This document shows, piece after piece, positions 25,641 to 37,539 of a stretch of 64,000 nt of DNA. The stretch covers positions 13,745,213-13,809,212 of the forward strand of contig NW_004454170.1 of the NCBI RefSeq assembly GCF_000283155.1, in the 5' to 3' direction. The notes beneath the pieces were generated by a model. The model made no database searches. It saw only the letters and a list, made by a program, of their open reading frames with translations, and was not told the origin of the DNA. This DNA comes from Ceratotherium simum simum. Lineage: Eukaryota; Chordata; Mammalia; Perissodactyla; Rhinocerotidae. How positions within the stretch are numbered: position 1 is the first letter of the stretch; every line of letters begins with the position of its first letter. Position numbers and translations under genes: made by a program.

Positions 25641-26065
25641 CAAATAAAACTTTCCACAATCTATCTTTACGACACACTCCATATGTAAAACTAAGTTTGA
25701 CGCTGTAGTAAGCACAACTTCCTAAAAAGAAACTACATGCTTTTCTTTATTATGAAAGATTTGACTTAAGATTGGAAATTTGAAATTCTGTTTGATCTAT
25801 AAATATTTTATGCATGCAGAGAAGATAAATAAAAAGGACTTACAATGAGAAATAAATATCCCCAACCTTTTCAAAGGAGATTCATTCCAGCTTTTCTTCA
25901 AGTTTCTTAAGACCTAAAGTTTCTAAACATCTAACTAAAGAACCTCTAGAGTATTTACCTACTTAATTATGTATATTGGATGTTTACTTTATTTACATTA
26001 TGCATGACTATTAGCTATTGAGTTTGTACATAACTGGGTTTTTCTCTTCCAGGTGTGTTTGCACG

Positions 26066-26126
26066 CTCGCTCTCTCTCTCTCTCTCTCTCAATCTATCTC
26101 TGTCTCTGTCTCTGTCTCTATCCCTT
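26066..26126. repeat. CT-rich microsatellite
   Basis: A (CT) run of about 11 units followed by degenerate tctgtctctgtctctgtctc. Confidence 0.95.
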
Positions 26127-26367
26127 TTTCTCCTCTAGCTGTAATTTTCTTCAAACAGAACATGAAGAGCGTCAAGCATTTATAATCTTTATATTAATAT
26201 TAAGGCTTAGAATGTTTAGTAAAGTGCTTTGCTCAATGAAATGGGGCAAAATCTGTGTGGTCCTCATTACTGAATTATGCAAATAATGATTACCTGTCTT
26301 TAGACAGAATCTCAAGTACACAATAAGCATTTAGGTACTTTTTTAATTTAAAAAGGTAGATTTCCAA

Positions 26368-26616
26368 GGGCCGGCCCAGTGGCATAGTGGTTAAATCCAT
26401 GCGCTCTGCTTTGGCAGCCCAGGGTTTGCAGGTTCAGATTCCAGGTGTGGACCAACACAACACTTGTCAAGCCATGATGCGGCGGCATCCCATATAAAGT
26501 AGAGGAAGATGGGCACGGATGTTAGCCCAGGGCCAATCTCCCTCAGCAAAAAGAGGAGGATTGGCATCAGATGTTAGCTCAGGGCTAATCTTCCTCACAA
26601 ATAAAGAAATAAAAAT
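26368..26616 (+). repeat. ERE SINE, two-module variant
   Basis: The head gggccggcccagtggcatag is followed by two copies of the attggca/gttagctcaggg/atcttcctca module and an A-rich tail. A perfect 18-bp duplication, aaaaaggtagatttccaa, lies at 26350-26367 and 26617-26634. Confidence 0.94.
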
Positions 26617-29600
26617 AAAAAGGTAGATTTCCAATTAGTGAATCCTTATAGAATAACTACAAAGCTGTAAAGAGATTACTTTTAAATTACATTTGGTATT
26701 AGATGCATGACATGGAATTATTCCCGTGAGCCATAATGCTATGAAAAGCATAGCATTACCAGGAAAGCAACAGAGACAACTGGAATCATTTTTTTCTTGG
26801 AAGTTTTATGGATTGCAGGGTAGAAGACTGGTTGTTGTCCCTCCTTTACTCAGAATAGATATAATTAAAAGGGATAATTGTCTGGCATTGAGAAATAGAA
26901 TTATCTACTCACTCAAAATCTTCTGATCCACCTAATTATAGACATACACGTGTATATAAATCTTAGTAACAGAGCAATAGGAGCTAAGCCTATACCTTAA
27001 GAGACCTAATTTAGAGGACTAAACCTGGGAACATAGTCCTTTATTAGAGTGACGTCTAGTACAATAATGCTGGTGGTTGAGAAAAAAGAAATACTTTGGA
27101 AAACTGGTCACAACTTAAAAGTAAAAATGTAGTTTTTAACATAGCTAACAGTGAAAGATTTATTATTTACCTATGGAATATAACAATTTCAGCAAAGGAT
27201 GGAATCAGATCATCCAGTTCTCTGCTTCAATTATGTCTATAACTCTCAAAAGTGATGGTGGAAAATGTGGTTTAATGATTTTCAAAAACTAGATAATCAT
27301 GGTCTTTATGTCTGTATGCCCTATGTAAGCAAACTATAGTTATTCTTGTTCTTCCTTGTGTGAGTTTGTTGAGATATTATCTACCTTTTTTCTGTATATT
27401 TTCATCACATTTATGGACTCAGTAGCGTATCTTCATTCTTAAGAATAATGAATAATCTCTTCTAATATACTGAATTCATAATTCCCTCAATAACTTTTGC
27501 TTCTCTAGAATTCCTCAAGTTTTTCACAGTTCTTGTGACAAACAAGGACTATACTATCAGACGAAATACAAAATAAAGGCTTGTTCAACGATGGCATATT
27601 TCCACTGATTTTAATAAATCATTCCTAAAGATATATTGTGTAACATTACTCCTAATCATTAATGCTTAACTTTATAACATTTTAAGATTTTAGGTTTTCT
27701 GTTAGTTATAACTAGCCTATTTCACCATTTTATAAACAATAATTTGCATTTTTCTGTCCAAAGTCAGTATTGTTGAATCCTTTAAAATAACAAATGCCAT
27801 TTTTTGCAAAATGACCATTATATGACATGATAAAGTAAAACAGCTCCAACTGATCCTGAGGTATCATGCGGTTTGCAATTTACTCCATTTGGTTCCTCAG
27901 GGCCCTCTATAAAACATTCTCTGCAAAGCACTACCTGCTTTCCAACATAGACACAGTGTTTGATTGATTGGGTTAGTAACCTGTTTCAGACACTTTCAAA
28001 TCAATTTTGTTTCATGGGGGAGTACTAAGTTAGGAGTTACCCTCCCTAAAACAACTAAAACCACTAGGCAATAGAGAAAACAGATTTTTTTTTTTTTTTT
28101 TTACATAATCCAACAATAGCAAGCAATCTCTTAAGCGATCCTTGAGAGATGACAAACAAATGAGATGAGCCCCGGATTTCTAGCTGGTGGCAATTTCCAG
28201 CCTGGAAATCAAACTGAGTTGAGGAGACAGAGATCTGAGTTTAGAGAGGCTGAAGCAACTAGAATTTTAAGGAAAGAATTCTAGAAAGGAGGGAGCTATA
28301 AAACAAAATATCCAGATATTTGCATAGGAGGCCTCTGGGGTCTTTGTCTGAATAACGATCTGGGTATGCATGGGGTGAATCCCATTAGGACAAGAGAGAA
28401 CCACTTCCCACAAAAGAAAAATTATTTGGGATAAGTAAGATAAAAATTCCTAGAGATTACACAGGATCAGTAATTACACGAGTTCTTTTCAGCCAGGGCA
28501 GAGAGACCTCGTTGAATTCATAGTGAAATTAGTAGACACCACAGAGGGGCCATCTCTTATAAGTAGGACTAAATCACCCCCAGAATAAAGGCATTTTTTT
28601 TCACTCATTGTATAAGTGCTTAAAAACAAGCCTCAAAGGATCTACCAAATCCAGAAGTAACTTAACTCCCTCTCATATAAGTTCCAATAATCTTTAAATG
28701 AACACAGCAAAATCCAGCACTCAACAATATAAAGTTAACAATGTCTAGCCTATTGTCCAAAATCACCAGACATACAAAGAAGCAGTAAAACAGGACCCAT
28801 AACTAGTCAACTGAAACAGACCCAGAAATAACAGAAATCATAGAACTAGCAGACAAAGATGTTAAAACAGCTGTTACCAATATGATCCATATGCTGAAAG
28901 ATATAAAAGAAAACACGAACAGAATGAGAATAGAAATAAAAAATATAAAGAGAACCAAATGGAACTTCTAAAAATAAAAAATACACTAGATGAGATTAAC
29001 AGAAGATTAGACATTGTAGAAATAAAGATTAACGACTTGAAGAAATAGCAACTGAATCTATTCAAAGTGAAGCACAGAGAAAAACCTATTAAATAATGTG
29101 AACAGAACTTCAATAATCTGTCAGTTAATATCTAGTGTTCTATAATATATGTAACTGAAGTCCCAAAAGAAGAACAAGAATAGGAAAAAATATATGAAGA
29201 TATAATGGTCAAAATTTTTCCAAATTTGATAAAGCTATAAATCCACATATCTAAAAAGTCTAAAAAAAACAAAGTAAGATAAACACCAAAAGAACTCCAT
29301 AAGCAAACTGAAAAAACACGTGATAAACAGAAAATCTTACTAACCAGAGAAAGAGACACATTATCTACAAAGGAACAAACCCCAAAATGACTGCAGACTT
29401 TTCAGCAAAATCTTAGCAAGTCAGTGTTAGAAGGAAAAACTGTCAACCTAGAATACCATATACAGCGAAAATAGCAAAGGCTAAATTAACACTTTTCCAG
29501 ACCAAAAAAAAAAAGAAAGAAGGAAAAGCTGAGATAATTTGTCACCAGCAAACTTACAACATAAGAAATATTAAAGGAAGTACTTCAGGCACCAGGAAAA

Positions 29601-29840
29601 AAAATACCAGGTTGAAACTTGGACCTACTCAAAGTAATAAGGAGAACCAAAAATGACATACATAAGGGTAATTATAAAATACTATTTTTAAAATTTATTT
29701 AAAAGATAATTGTTTAAGACATTGTACATTAGTAGCAATGTACTGCGGGTTTCATAATATATGCATAAAAAAATTAATGACAATAATAGCTCAATGGATG
29801 AAAGGAGGGAAATGAAAATATACTGTTGTAAAAGTTATTT

Positions 29841-30084
29841 ATTGTTTTAGATGAGGAAGATTGGCCCCGAGCTAACATTTGTTCCCAATCTTCCTCTTTT
29901 TGCTTGAGGAAGATTGCCATTGGGCTAACATCTGTGCCAGTCTTCCTCTATTTTGCATGTGGGTTGCCACCACAGCATGGCTTGACGAGAGGTATGTAAG
30001 TCCCTGCCCCGGTGTGCACCTGTGAACCCAGGGCCACCAAAGTGGGGCGCGTGAACTTAACCACTACACCACCAGGCCAGCCCC
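29841..30084 (-). repeat. ERE SINE, two-module variant, inside the old L1
   Basis: Reverse-oriented element ending ccaccaggccagcccc at 30084. Duplication gtaaaagttattt at 29828-29840 and 30085-30097. It interrupts the old L1 at 28.6-33.2 kb. Confidence 0.92.
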
Positions 30085-31259
30085 GTAAAAGTTATTTTTA
30101 TAGTATGTAAAGTAATATTACTGAAGGTATATTGTGATAAATTAAAGTTGATATTAAACCTTCAAGTACCGCTAAAAATATAGAATATTATATATAGTTA
30201 GTAAACCAATAGTGGACATTAATAGAGAGATAAAAATGTTTAATTAATGCAAAGGAAAGCAGAAAAAAATAAGAAATATAGCAAAGAACATGTGGGACAA
30301 AAACAAATGGTAAGATGATACATTTAAGCCCATGCATATTGATAATTACATTAAATATGTATGGTCTAAACACTCCAATTTTTAAAAAGAGAGTATCACT
30401 TAGGATATAAAAACCAATCATATGCTGTATACCAGAAACACATTTTAAATATGAAGACACTGAAAGACTAAAAGCAAAGAATTAAAAATATATATACATC
30501 ATATAAACACTAAACATAAAGAAAATAGAATCGCTTTATTAACATCAGAAAAAACAGATTTCAGAACAAAAAATATTACCAAAAATAAAAGAGAGAGCTC
30601 ATAATGATAAAGGGTCCATTAACCAAGAACATGTAAAATTCTACATATATATGTACCCAATAACAGAACTTTGACACATGAAGCAAGACCTAACATGAAT
30701 AAAAAGACAAATAGACAAATACACAATTAAGTTTTAGCATCTCTCTTTTGGTAACTGATAGAACAAGTAGACACAAAATCAGTAGCATACAAATCTGAAA
30801 AACATTACCAAGCAACTGGATCTAACTGACATTTGTAGAACACTCCACCTAACAACAGGAATATACACGTTATTTTCAAGTGCACATAGATCTATGTTGG
30901 GCCATAAAACAAGTCTCAATAATTTTAAAATAAAGTCATACAAAGCTTGTTCTTTGACCATAATGGAATTACAGTAGATATCCATAACAGAAAGGTATTT
31001 GGAAAATTTCCAAATATTTGGAAATTAAACAACATACTACTAAATAACTCATGGATCAAAGAAGAAAACACAAAAGAAATTAGAAAATATTGTAAACTGA
31101 GTAAGAACGGAAACAGTACATCATTAACTCCTGAGTGTAGCTAAAGCAGTTCTTACAGGAAAATTTATAGAACCAAATGCATAATATCAAAAAATAAAAA
31201 GGTCTCAAAGCAAAATAATGATCTAAGCTCCCACCTTCAGAAACTAGAAGAGTACATTA

Positions 31260-31451
31260 ATTTTTTTTTTTTCCCCCAAAGCCCCAGTAGATAGTTGTAT
31301 GTCATAGCTGCACGTCCTTCTAGTTGCTGCATGTGGGACGCGGCCTCAGCATGGCTGGAGAAGCCGTGCGCCTGTGCGTGCCCAGGATCCGAACCCGGGC
31401 CGCCAGCAGCGGAGCGCGCGCACTTAACCGCTAAGCCACGGGGCCGGCCCC
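31260..31451 (-). repeat. ERE SINE, full length, inside the old L1
   Basis: Reverse-oriented, high-GC head ending ggggccggcccc at 31451, with the T-rich tail complement at about 31261. Duplication tagaagagtacatta (31245-31259) against tagaagagtagatta (31452-31466), one mismatch. Confidence 0.93.
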
Positions 31452-31758
31452 TAGAAGAGTAGATTAAATGCAAAGTTAGAAGAAAGAAAATAATAAAAAT
31501 AAGAACAGAAAACAATAAGACGACAGAGAGAGAGATCAATGAAACAAAAGCTGTTTCCTTAAAATCAATTTTAAAATTTGATAGACCTTTGGCCAGACTG
31601 ATAAGGCAAAAGAGAGAGAATACATAAATAACCAATATCAGAAATAAAAGAAGTGACATCCCTACTGATCCTCCAGACATTAAAAGGATAATAAAGGAAT
31701 ATTACAAAAAAACTTTATGTCAATAAATTCAATAACTCAGATGAAATGGACAGTCTTT

Positions 31759-32037
31759 TTTGTTGTTATTGTTTCACTACCTTTTTTTTTTTGAGGAAGA
31801 TTGGCCCTGAGCTAACATCTGTTGCCAATCTTCCTCTTTTTCTTTTTTCTCCCCAAAGCCCCAGTACATTGTTGTATATCCCAGTTGTAGGTCCTCCTAG
31901 TTCTTCTATGTGGAATGCCACCTCAGCATGGCTTGATGAGTGGTGAGTAGGTCCACGCCCAGGATCTGAACCCGGCGAACGCTGGGCCGCCAAAGCAGAA
32001 CGCAAGAACTTAACCTCTATGCCACTGGGCCAGCCCC
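31759..32037 (-). repeat. ERE SINE, composite variant, inside the old L1
   Basis: Reverse-oriented element carrying both the ccaaagccccagtacattgt body and the gattggccctgagctaac module; the head ends gggccagcccc at 32037. The duplication is imperfect: tggacagtcttt at 31747-31758 and tggacaaagtcttt at 32038-32051 (2-base indel). Confidence 0.88.
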
Positions 32038-33419
32038 TGGACAAAGTCTTTGAAAGACAATTTACCAAAACCTACTCAAGAAGAAATAAAAACACTGAAT
32101 AAGCCCACATCTACTAGAAAAGCTGAATTCATAACTAAAAATCTTCCCACACAGAAACTCCAGGCCTAGATGGCTTCAGTTGTAACGATTATCACATATT
32201 TAAAGAAAAAAACTATACATCAATCTTACACAAACTCATTTAGAAAATAGAAGAGCAGAAACACTTTCTAACTCATTTTTTGAGACAAGCATTACTCTGA
32301 TTTCAAAGTCAGCAAAAGCATTACAAGAAAAGAAAACTGCAGACCAATATCCTTCGTGAAATAGAAAAACCCTTAACAAAATTTTAACAAGTCAAGAAGG
32401 AAGACAGCCCAATAAATTATGGGAAACAGGTTTCAACAGACACTTCACAAAATAGGATATACAAATGGCCAATAATCTCATGAAAAAACATTCAACGTCA
32501 TTAGTTATGAAGGAAATGCAAATTAAAACCACAATGAGATAAAAAATACACATATTAGAATGGCAAAAATTAAAGAGATTGATAATACCAAATGTTAGCA
32601 AGCATGTGGATCGACTGGAACTCATACATCGCTGGTGGAAATGTGAAATGGTAAATCATTTTGGAAAATAGCCTGGTAGTTTTTTATAAAGTTAAATATA
32701 CACTTGCATATGACAGAACAATTTCACTCTTATTCATCCAAGAGAAATGAAAACATATCTGCACAAAGAACCATGCAGCAATGTTCCAAGCAGCTTTAAC
32801 CAGAGTAAACAAACACTGGAAACCACCCAAGTGTCTGACAACAGGGAAAGGGATAAGTAAATTGTGGTATAGCCATAAAATCGAATGCACTAAATAAAAA
32901 GGAATGAACTAATGATACACACAGCAACATGGATGAATCTCAAAAATATTAAACTAAGTGAAAAAAGCTAGACACAATAATTTCCATTTATATGAAATTT
33001 TCGAAAAGACTAATCAAGTGATGGAAAGCAAGTCAGTGGCTGACAAGCTGAAAGGCAGGGGACAGAATCGACTGGGATGTGGCAGAGGGGAAAATTTAAG
33101 GGTGATGGAAATGTTCTATATTATGATTGTGGTGGTGGTCACACAGGTGTATAAATTTGTCAAAATTTATCAAAGTATACACTTAATATGGATGCATTTC
33201 AGTCCATGCAAACTCTCTCTCAGTAATATTGGTTTAAAAGTATTTTGTGAGTATTTAGCATGTATAGAAATATGTTTAGTATCAATAAGAATACCAAGAT
33301 AAATATGTCATAAGCATGCTTTCTTTTTGTTCATATGGGCTACAACGTATATATCGTATATATATCATATGGGCTATATGTACATGTGTGTTGTGTGTGT
33401 GTATACACTGTGAGTCTTT

Positions 33420-33650
33420 CATTCATTCACTGTTCAAAAAGCATAGTAACTGAACATCACAGTAGGATAAGATGCTGAAAGGGTTTAGGACAAAACCCCA
33501 GCCCTCAGGAGCTCACAATCGGGCACTACTATAGAGATCACAGAAACAGGAGAGTATGAAGAAAGCAAAGATTAATTCAAGTGGGCACAAGGATTCAAGA
33601 GGCAGCTATGGAAGGGGATTCCTTTTGACATCTTTGTAAATGCTCTCCCT
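33420..33650 (+). repeat. Ancient dispersed repeat, unnamed (5' part)
   Basis: agccctcaggagctcacaat followed by a purine-rich stretch, like the opening of copies c and e. Confidence 0.45.
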
Positions 33651-33993
33651 CACCAGCTATAAATGAAACACACATTTGGTTAGCCCTTGATTTTTGCCAT
33701 ATATGAGCACAGATTTTCTTCTGATAACCTTTAAAGAGTTAAACACATTATAAATAATTCTTCCTTATAGTTGAAGATTCAAGCCCATGCTAGGCATCAG
33801 AGAAAAAAATAAAACATTCATAAAATAAACCTCGTTGATATTTCAATCCCCAAAGCTAAATGTTATTGTCATCATTCTTTATATTCTAATTCCTGAGTGG
33901 TGACTTTCAGAACTCTGGTTTTACATATCCCAAACAATTCCATTTTTAAGTTACAATTAACAACTCATGTTAATGCTCTTCAAACTTCTTTCC

Positions 33994-34160
33994 TTTTTTT
34001 TTTTTTTTTTAAACAGGACACTTTTGTCAAATCAAACCTTACACAGAAATAAACACAGAAAACAGGTAAAAGCACAACTATTCCAGTAGACGCTGTGGTG
34101 GAGCCCACCTTCAGAGCCCCCAAGACCTACCCCAATCAAGCTCCACAAAGCACCGTTTAA
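33994..34160 (-). pseudogene. Possible retrocopy of a 3' UTR, with poly(A) at its minus-strand end
   Basis: Read on the minus strand, about 145 bases of non-repetitive-looking sequence (GC-richer at its start, then tgtaaggtttgatttgacaa and agtgtcctgttt) run into an 18-base A-run whose complement is the T-run ending near 34012. That is the layout of an L1-mobilised mRNA 3' end. I do not recognise the parent gene, see no AATAAA just before the A-run and found no duplication. An unclassified repeat end is equally possible. Confidence 0.35.
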
Positions 34161-34323
34161 ATGTGACATGCAACTATCTACTGGGGCTTTGGGGAACAAG
34201 GGAAAAGGAGGAGGATTGGCGATGGATGTTGGCTCGGAGCTGGTCTTCTTCAGCAAAGAGGAGGAGGATTGGCACGGATGTTAGCTCAGGGCTGATCTTC
34301 CCCACAAAAAATAAAATAAAATA
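34161..34323 (+). repeat. ERE SINE, 5'-truncated fragment
   Basis: It lacks the tRNA-like head, beginning near acatgcaactatctactggg, and has two attggc/gttagctcaggg modules and an aaataaaataaaataaaac tail. A solo LTR has inserted in the tail at 34328. Confidence 0.85.
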
Positions 34324-34327
34324 AAAC

Positions 34328-34840
34328 TGAGACAGAATACGGAAGGGACTCCGCCCCTCACCCTTCACCCTCAGGTCCAGCATCCCCAGCCCAGCTATTT
34401 TTCAAATCAAGACAAGCAACCTTCCAACCGCAAACCCTCCCCCAAGCAGTGAACTCGACTCCCGCATGCGCACAAAGCCTGGAGATGACCACTATACGAC
34501 CTTCCTTGGTTGGCGGTAGTGAGCAACACCGCCAAGTTGGACCTACTGGGCCTGCGCAGGGACCGCAACCCCGATGGGGCAGGGGAAGAAAGACGACACA
34601 ACCAGGAAGAGCGAAGCAGAACGCCTCTGGAGGAGGAGAATCATGATGCCAGTCCGCTCCCTTCATCCCATAAAAGACTCAGGACGACTCCCTTCAGGAG
34701 GCCAGCCAGAGAATCACTTGTCCTGTGCTGTCTGCCTTGTGCTGGAGCATAAGCCCCAATAAAACCTTGTCTGAGCCTTTGGTTGGGCCTCTTGTCAATT
34801 TCTATTACACAGAGGGCTGAAGAACCTGGGGTTGGTATCA
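34328..34840 (+). mobile_element. Solo LTR of a class I (gammaretrovirus-like) endogenous retrovirus
   Basis: 513 bp, beginning TGAGACAG and ending GGTATCA, between a 4-bp target duplication aaac at 34324-34327 and 34841-34844. TG...CA ends and a 4-bp duplication are typical of class I ERVs. It has an Sp1-like ccgcccc near 34351, a TATA-like cataaaag at 34669-34676 and a poly(A) signal AATAAA at 34758-34763, followed by a U5-like ttgtcaatttctattacaca. No internal viral gene remains. It is markedly GC-richer than its surroundings and antisense to HMCN1. Short open frames inside it are not genes. Confidence 0.82.
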
Positions 34841-36179
34841 AAACGACTTAGCTGCAGAATCAAAGTATAACAGTATAACTAAAAAACATCTGGTTCATTT
34901 CTTTGATACTGGTAGAAGGACAATATGTTAATTTGCCTATTATTCTTTCAGATAGGGAATAATAAGCTGTGAGTGCTCCATTAGTTTATTCAGTGAAGCT
35001 AGGCTCATAGGGTCTCTCCAGGTGGGAGTAAGCTTTGCTTCATTCACAGTTGCATAAATCAATGTATATTTGGAAAGTCTTCTATGGTCAAAACAGCTAG
35101 CCAAGTAAGTTTATGTGCCCTTTAAAATACACTTAAAAAACTAATCTTCTGAGAGAAAAATAAGGTTAACCTTATTTAAAAAAAAGTTATTGAGTCTGAC
35201 AAACCTTTAAATATGTAATGAATGGTTTTCCATTAGGGTCCTAGTCCTTTCTACATCTGTTTAGGCTAGAAATTTCTGACAGAACAGTTCTCTTGTGAAA
35301 TTCTGAACTTCAACTTCCAGGCCCATCTAAAAGAGGAAGTATAAGGTAGTGAGTGAAATGAAAAAATACTAAAAGACTTAACCAAATATTTTTGAAGCTG
35401 CAAAAATATTCAGGGTAAGTTTTGGGAAAAAGCACAAATTGGTTTTTATTTTATAAAACCTAGCTATTCCTATTGTGTTTACTTTGGAAACCTCATCTAA
35501 GAACGAATTCTACTCTGTTTGATATTGCAGGCTGAATTCATAAATGACATTTGTCTAAAATCATGTATTCAGCACTATGTCTTATTCCACATTTCTAATA
35601 AAAATGGAGGCTATTGTAAAAAAAACAAAAATCGAGGAACCCAGAATGAGGATACCTATTCTTATGACATTTCACCTACTAGAAAATAATTGAAATTCAA
35701 GACAAGGTATTTATTTCCTAAAGAAGATAAGAAAGTGAATTAAATTTATTAGCAAATCAAATTGGTCCTTCTGTCTGATCTTTCCCTATTCATAGTTTTA
35801 TTACTTAAATATATTGTGTAAGACAGTATTATTTCATAGAAAGAGTAAATTGTTATACATTCCTAGTTGATCCACTGATTTTCTCCACTCCAACAAATCA
35901 AGTCCTTCTTTGTCATATATGAATTGCCTCATATAAAGTAAATCTTTGTGACAAATTTCCAATAGCTCTGTAATATCTCTGCATATTTACTTTTCTAAAA
36001 CTACAATCTTTAGTGTTGGTTATCCTATTAGGAAAATAAAGAATCCCAAAGTAGAGGGGAAAGTATACAGAGTGGCAAGAACAATCTGAACAACTGAATA
36101 TGTGTATGTACAAAGAAGACCAGGTCCGCTGATGGAGAGGCTGATTCAAAGGAATCAAGGAATGATCCAGAAGGGCTTC

Positions 36180-36699
36180 TGAAGGGTGAAAGAATATGCC
36201 ACCCCAAAATATGAACTTTCTGGCATAAGGATTATTTTGAGAAACAGCAAACACAGGAGAGGCTCTGAAAACAGAAAAAAAGTTACCCTTTTATAAGGGA
36301 AATTTATATTTCTAAAATAAATCTCCATTTGTAACAGTGTCTCCCTGTCTGTACCAGAAAGAGAAGGATGACTCTAAATCACAAGAGAATATTATCAGTT
36401 GAGAAGGCTCTGACTTAAATCTGCATAACAAACCTTACCCTTTTCCAGGTCATCTCCCCAAAACTGGCCTCCACCACACCTTTCTTTCTTTTGTCTTTAG
36501 CTGAAGATGGTATTTAAGCCTGAGTTCTAAGCCATCTCTGAGAGTTACTCATTTTTTCCTGGGTATCTCCCATGTATACGTGAGGTATACATGTTAATAA
36601 ATTTCTGTTTGTTGTTCTCTTGTTAATATATCTTTTGTTACCAAGTTCCCACCCGAGAACTTAGAAGGGTAGAGGTAAAATCACTTTTTCCTCCCCACA
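36180..36699 (+). mobile_element. Probable ERV LTR, older
   Basis: LTR-like layout: a TGAAGGGTGAAAG-like start, a poly(A) signal AATAAA at 36596-36601, then U5-like cttgttaatatatcttttgt, agaacttagaagggtagagg and a pyrimidine-rich end ctttttcctccccaca. I recall this end type from class I ERV LTRs. Boundaries are approximate and no clean target duplication was found. No viral gene is visible. Confidence 0.6.
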
Positions 36700-36989
36700 A
36701 CTCCATTAAAGAAAGTGCCAGGCTCTTGGTAGAAAGGAATGATAGATAGAGCCCTAGACCCTCAGTCAGAGGACCTGGATTCTAGGTCATGTTCTGGCCA
36801 AAATCATCTTTCCAGCTTACATTAAACATCACTATACTTGGATACAGGGCCTCCCTGTGCACAATAAAATTACCAGCAAGACAACTCCTTTCTTCCTCAA
36901 TTTTCCATGGCTATTATCACTAACAAATAGTAGCAGACTTGGTATTTTATTCCAGATTCTCCTAGTCCAAATCTCAACTTCATTCCACT

Positions 36990-37400
36990 ATTTCATTTCT
37001 TCATTCAGTCATTCATTCAATAGATATTAAGTATCTACCAATTTACTATATGCCTGGCACTCTGGTAGCCAACAGAGATGTAAAAACATAGGCAGTTCTT
37101 GCCCTTGTGGAGTTTACAGCCTACTATGGCCGACACATTGTTATTATAATACAACACGATGATATAACAACAGAGAGACAAAGGAAAGGCAACAAGCTAA
37201 AATTTGGGGATTCAGGGAATGTCACTGAGGGAAATCACTTTTAACATGAGATTGAAGGATGAGTGAGAATTAGCCAGGTAAATGAGGATGAGAGGTTGGT
37301 GTTTAGTTATTGGTGCAGAGTCTGGAAAGTTTTCCAGGAGGAAGGAACAGCTCATCTGAAGTCTCAGAGGAGAAAACAAGGTGCATCAGAGAAACTAAAA
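36990..37400 (+). repeat. Ancient dispersed repeat, unnamed (copy e)
   Basis: ttcattcagtcattcattca, actatatgcctggcactctg, cttgcccttgtggagtttac, gagattgaaggatgagtgag, agttttccaggaggaaggaa. Confidence 0.55.
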
Positions 37401-37539
37401 GAAGTACATTATAACTTAACACCGTGGCTCACATCTACAGTAAACTTGGTCATCCTCTGGGATGGAGGTACGTGCAATTATCAATCTCTTGTTTTTACTT
37501 TCATCCCCATTCTGTTCTATGCTTTCTCTCCATTAACCT

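Larger units (their letters stand above)
28600..33235 (+). mobile_element. Old L1 (L1M type), long and decayed, split by three EREs
   Basis: Forward-oriented. The start resembles L1M 5'/ORF1 text (cagcactcaacaatataaag, agaactagcagacaaagatg, agaaatattaaaggaagtac), followed by ORF2 text (atggatcaaagaagaaaaca, aggcctagatggcttcagt) and a 3' UTR-like end (gtataaatttgtcaaaattt). Near 32380-32420 the sequence jumps from an early reverse-transcriptase segment to the caacagacacttcacaaaa segment, so the catalytic core is missing. No open frame survives. The EREs at 29841, 31260 and 31759 inserted later, all in the opposite orientation. Confidence 0.82.

Noticed and set aside
26041..26070. tttctcttccag followed by gtgtgtttgcac, resembling a plus-strand splice acceptor
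   Set aside because: No coding frame or donor follows; a CT microsatellite starts at once.
31237..31680. 147-codon minus-strand open frame
   Set aside because: It joins L1-derived text with a translated ERE (the RGLAVKCARSAAGG-type peptide seen in several SINEs here), so it is not a gene.
34358..34841. Cluster of overlapping open frames on both strands (60-100 codons) in a GC-rich block
   Set aside because: They lie in the solo LTR. Frames open on both strands at once reflect high GC, and none resembles a protein I know.
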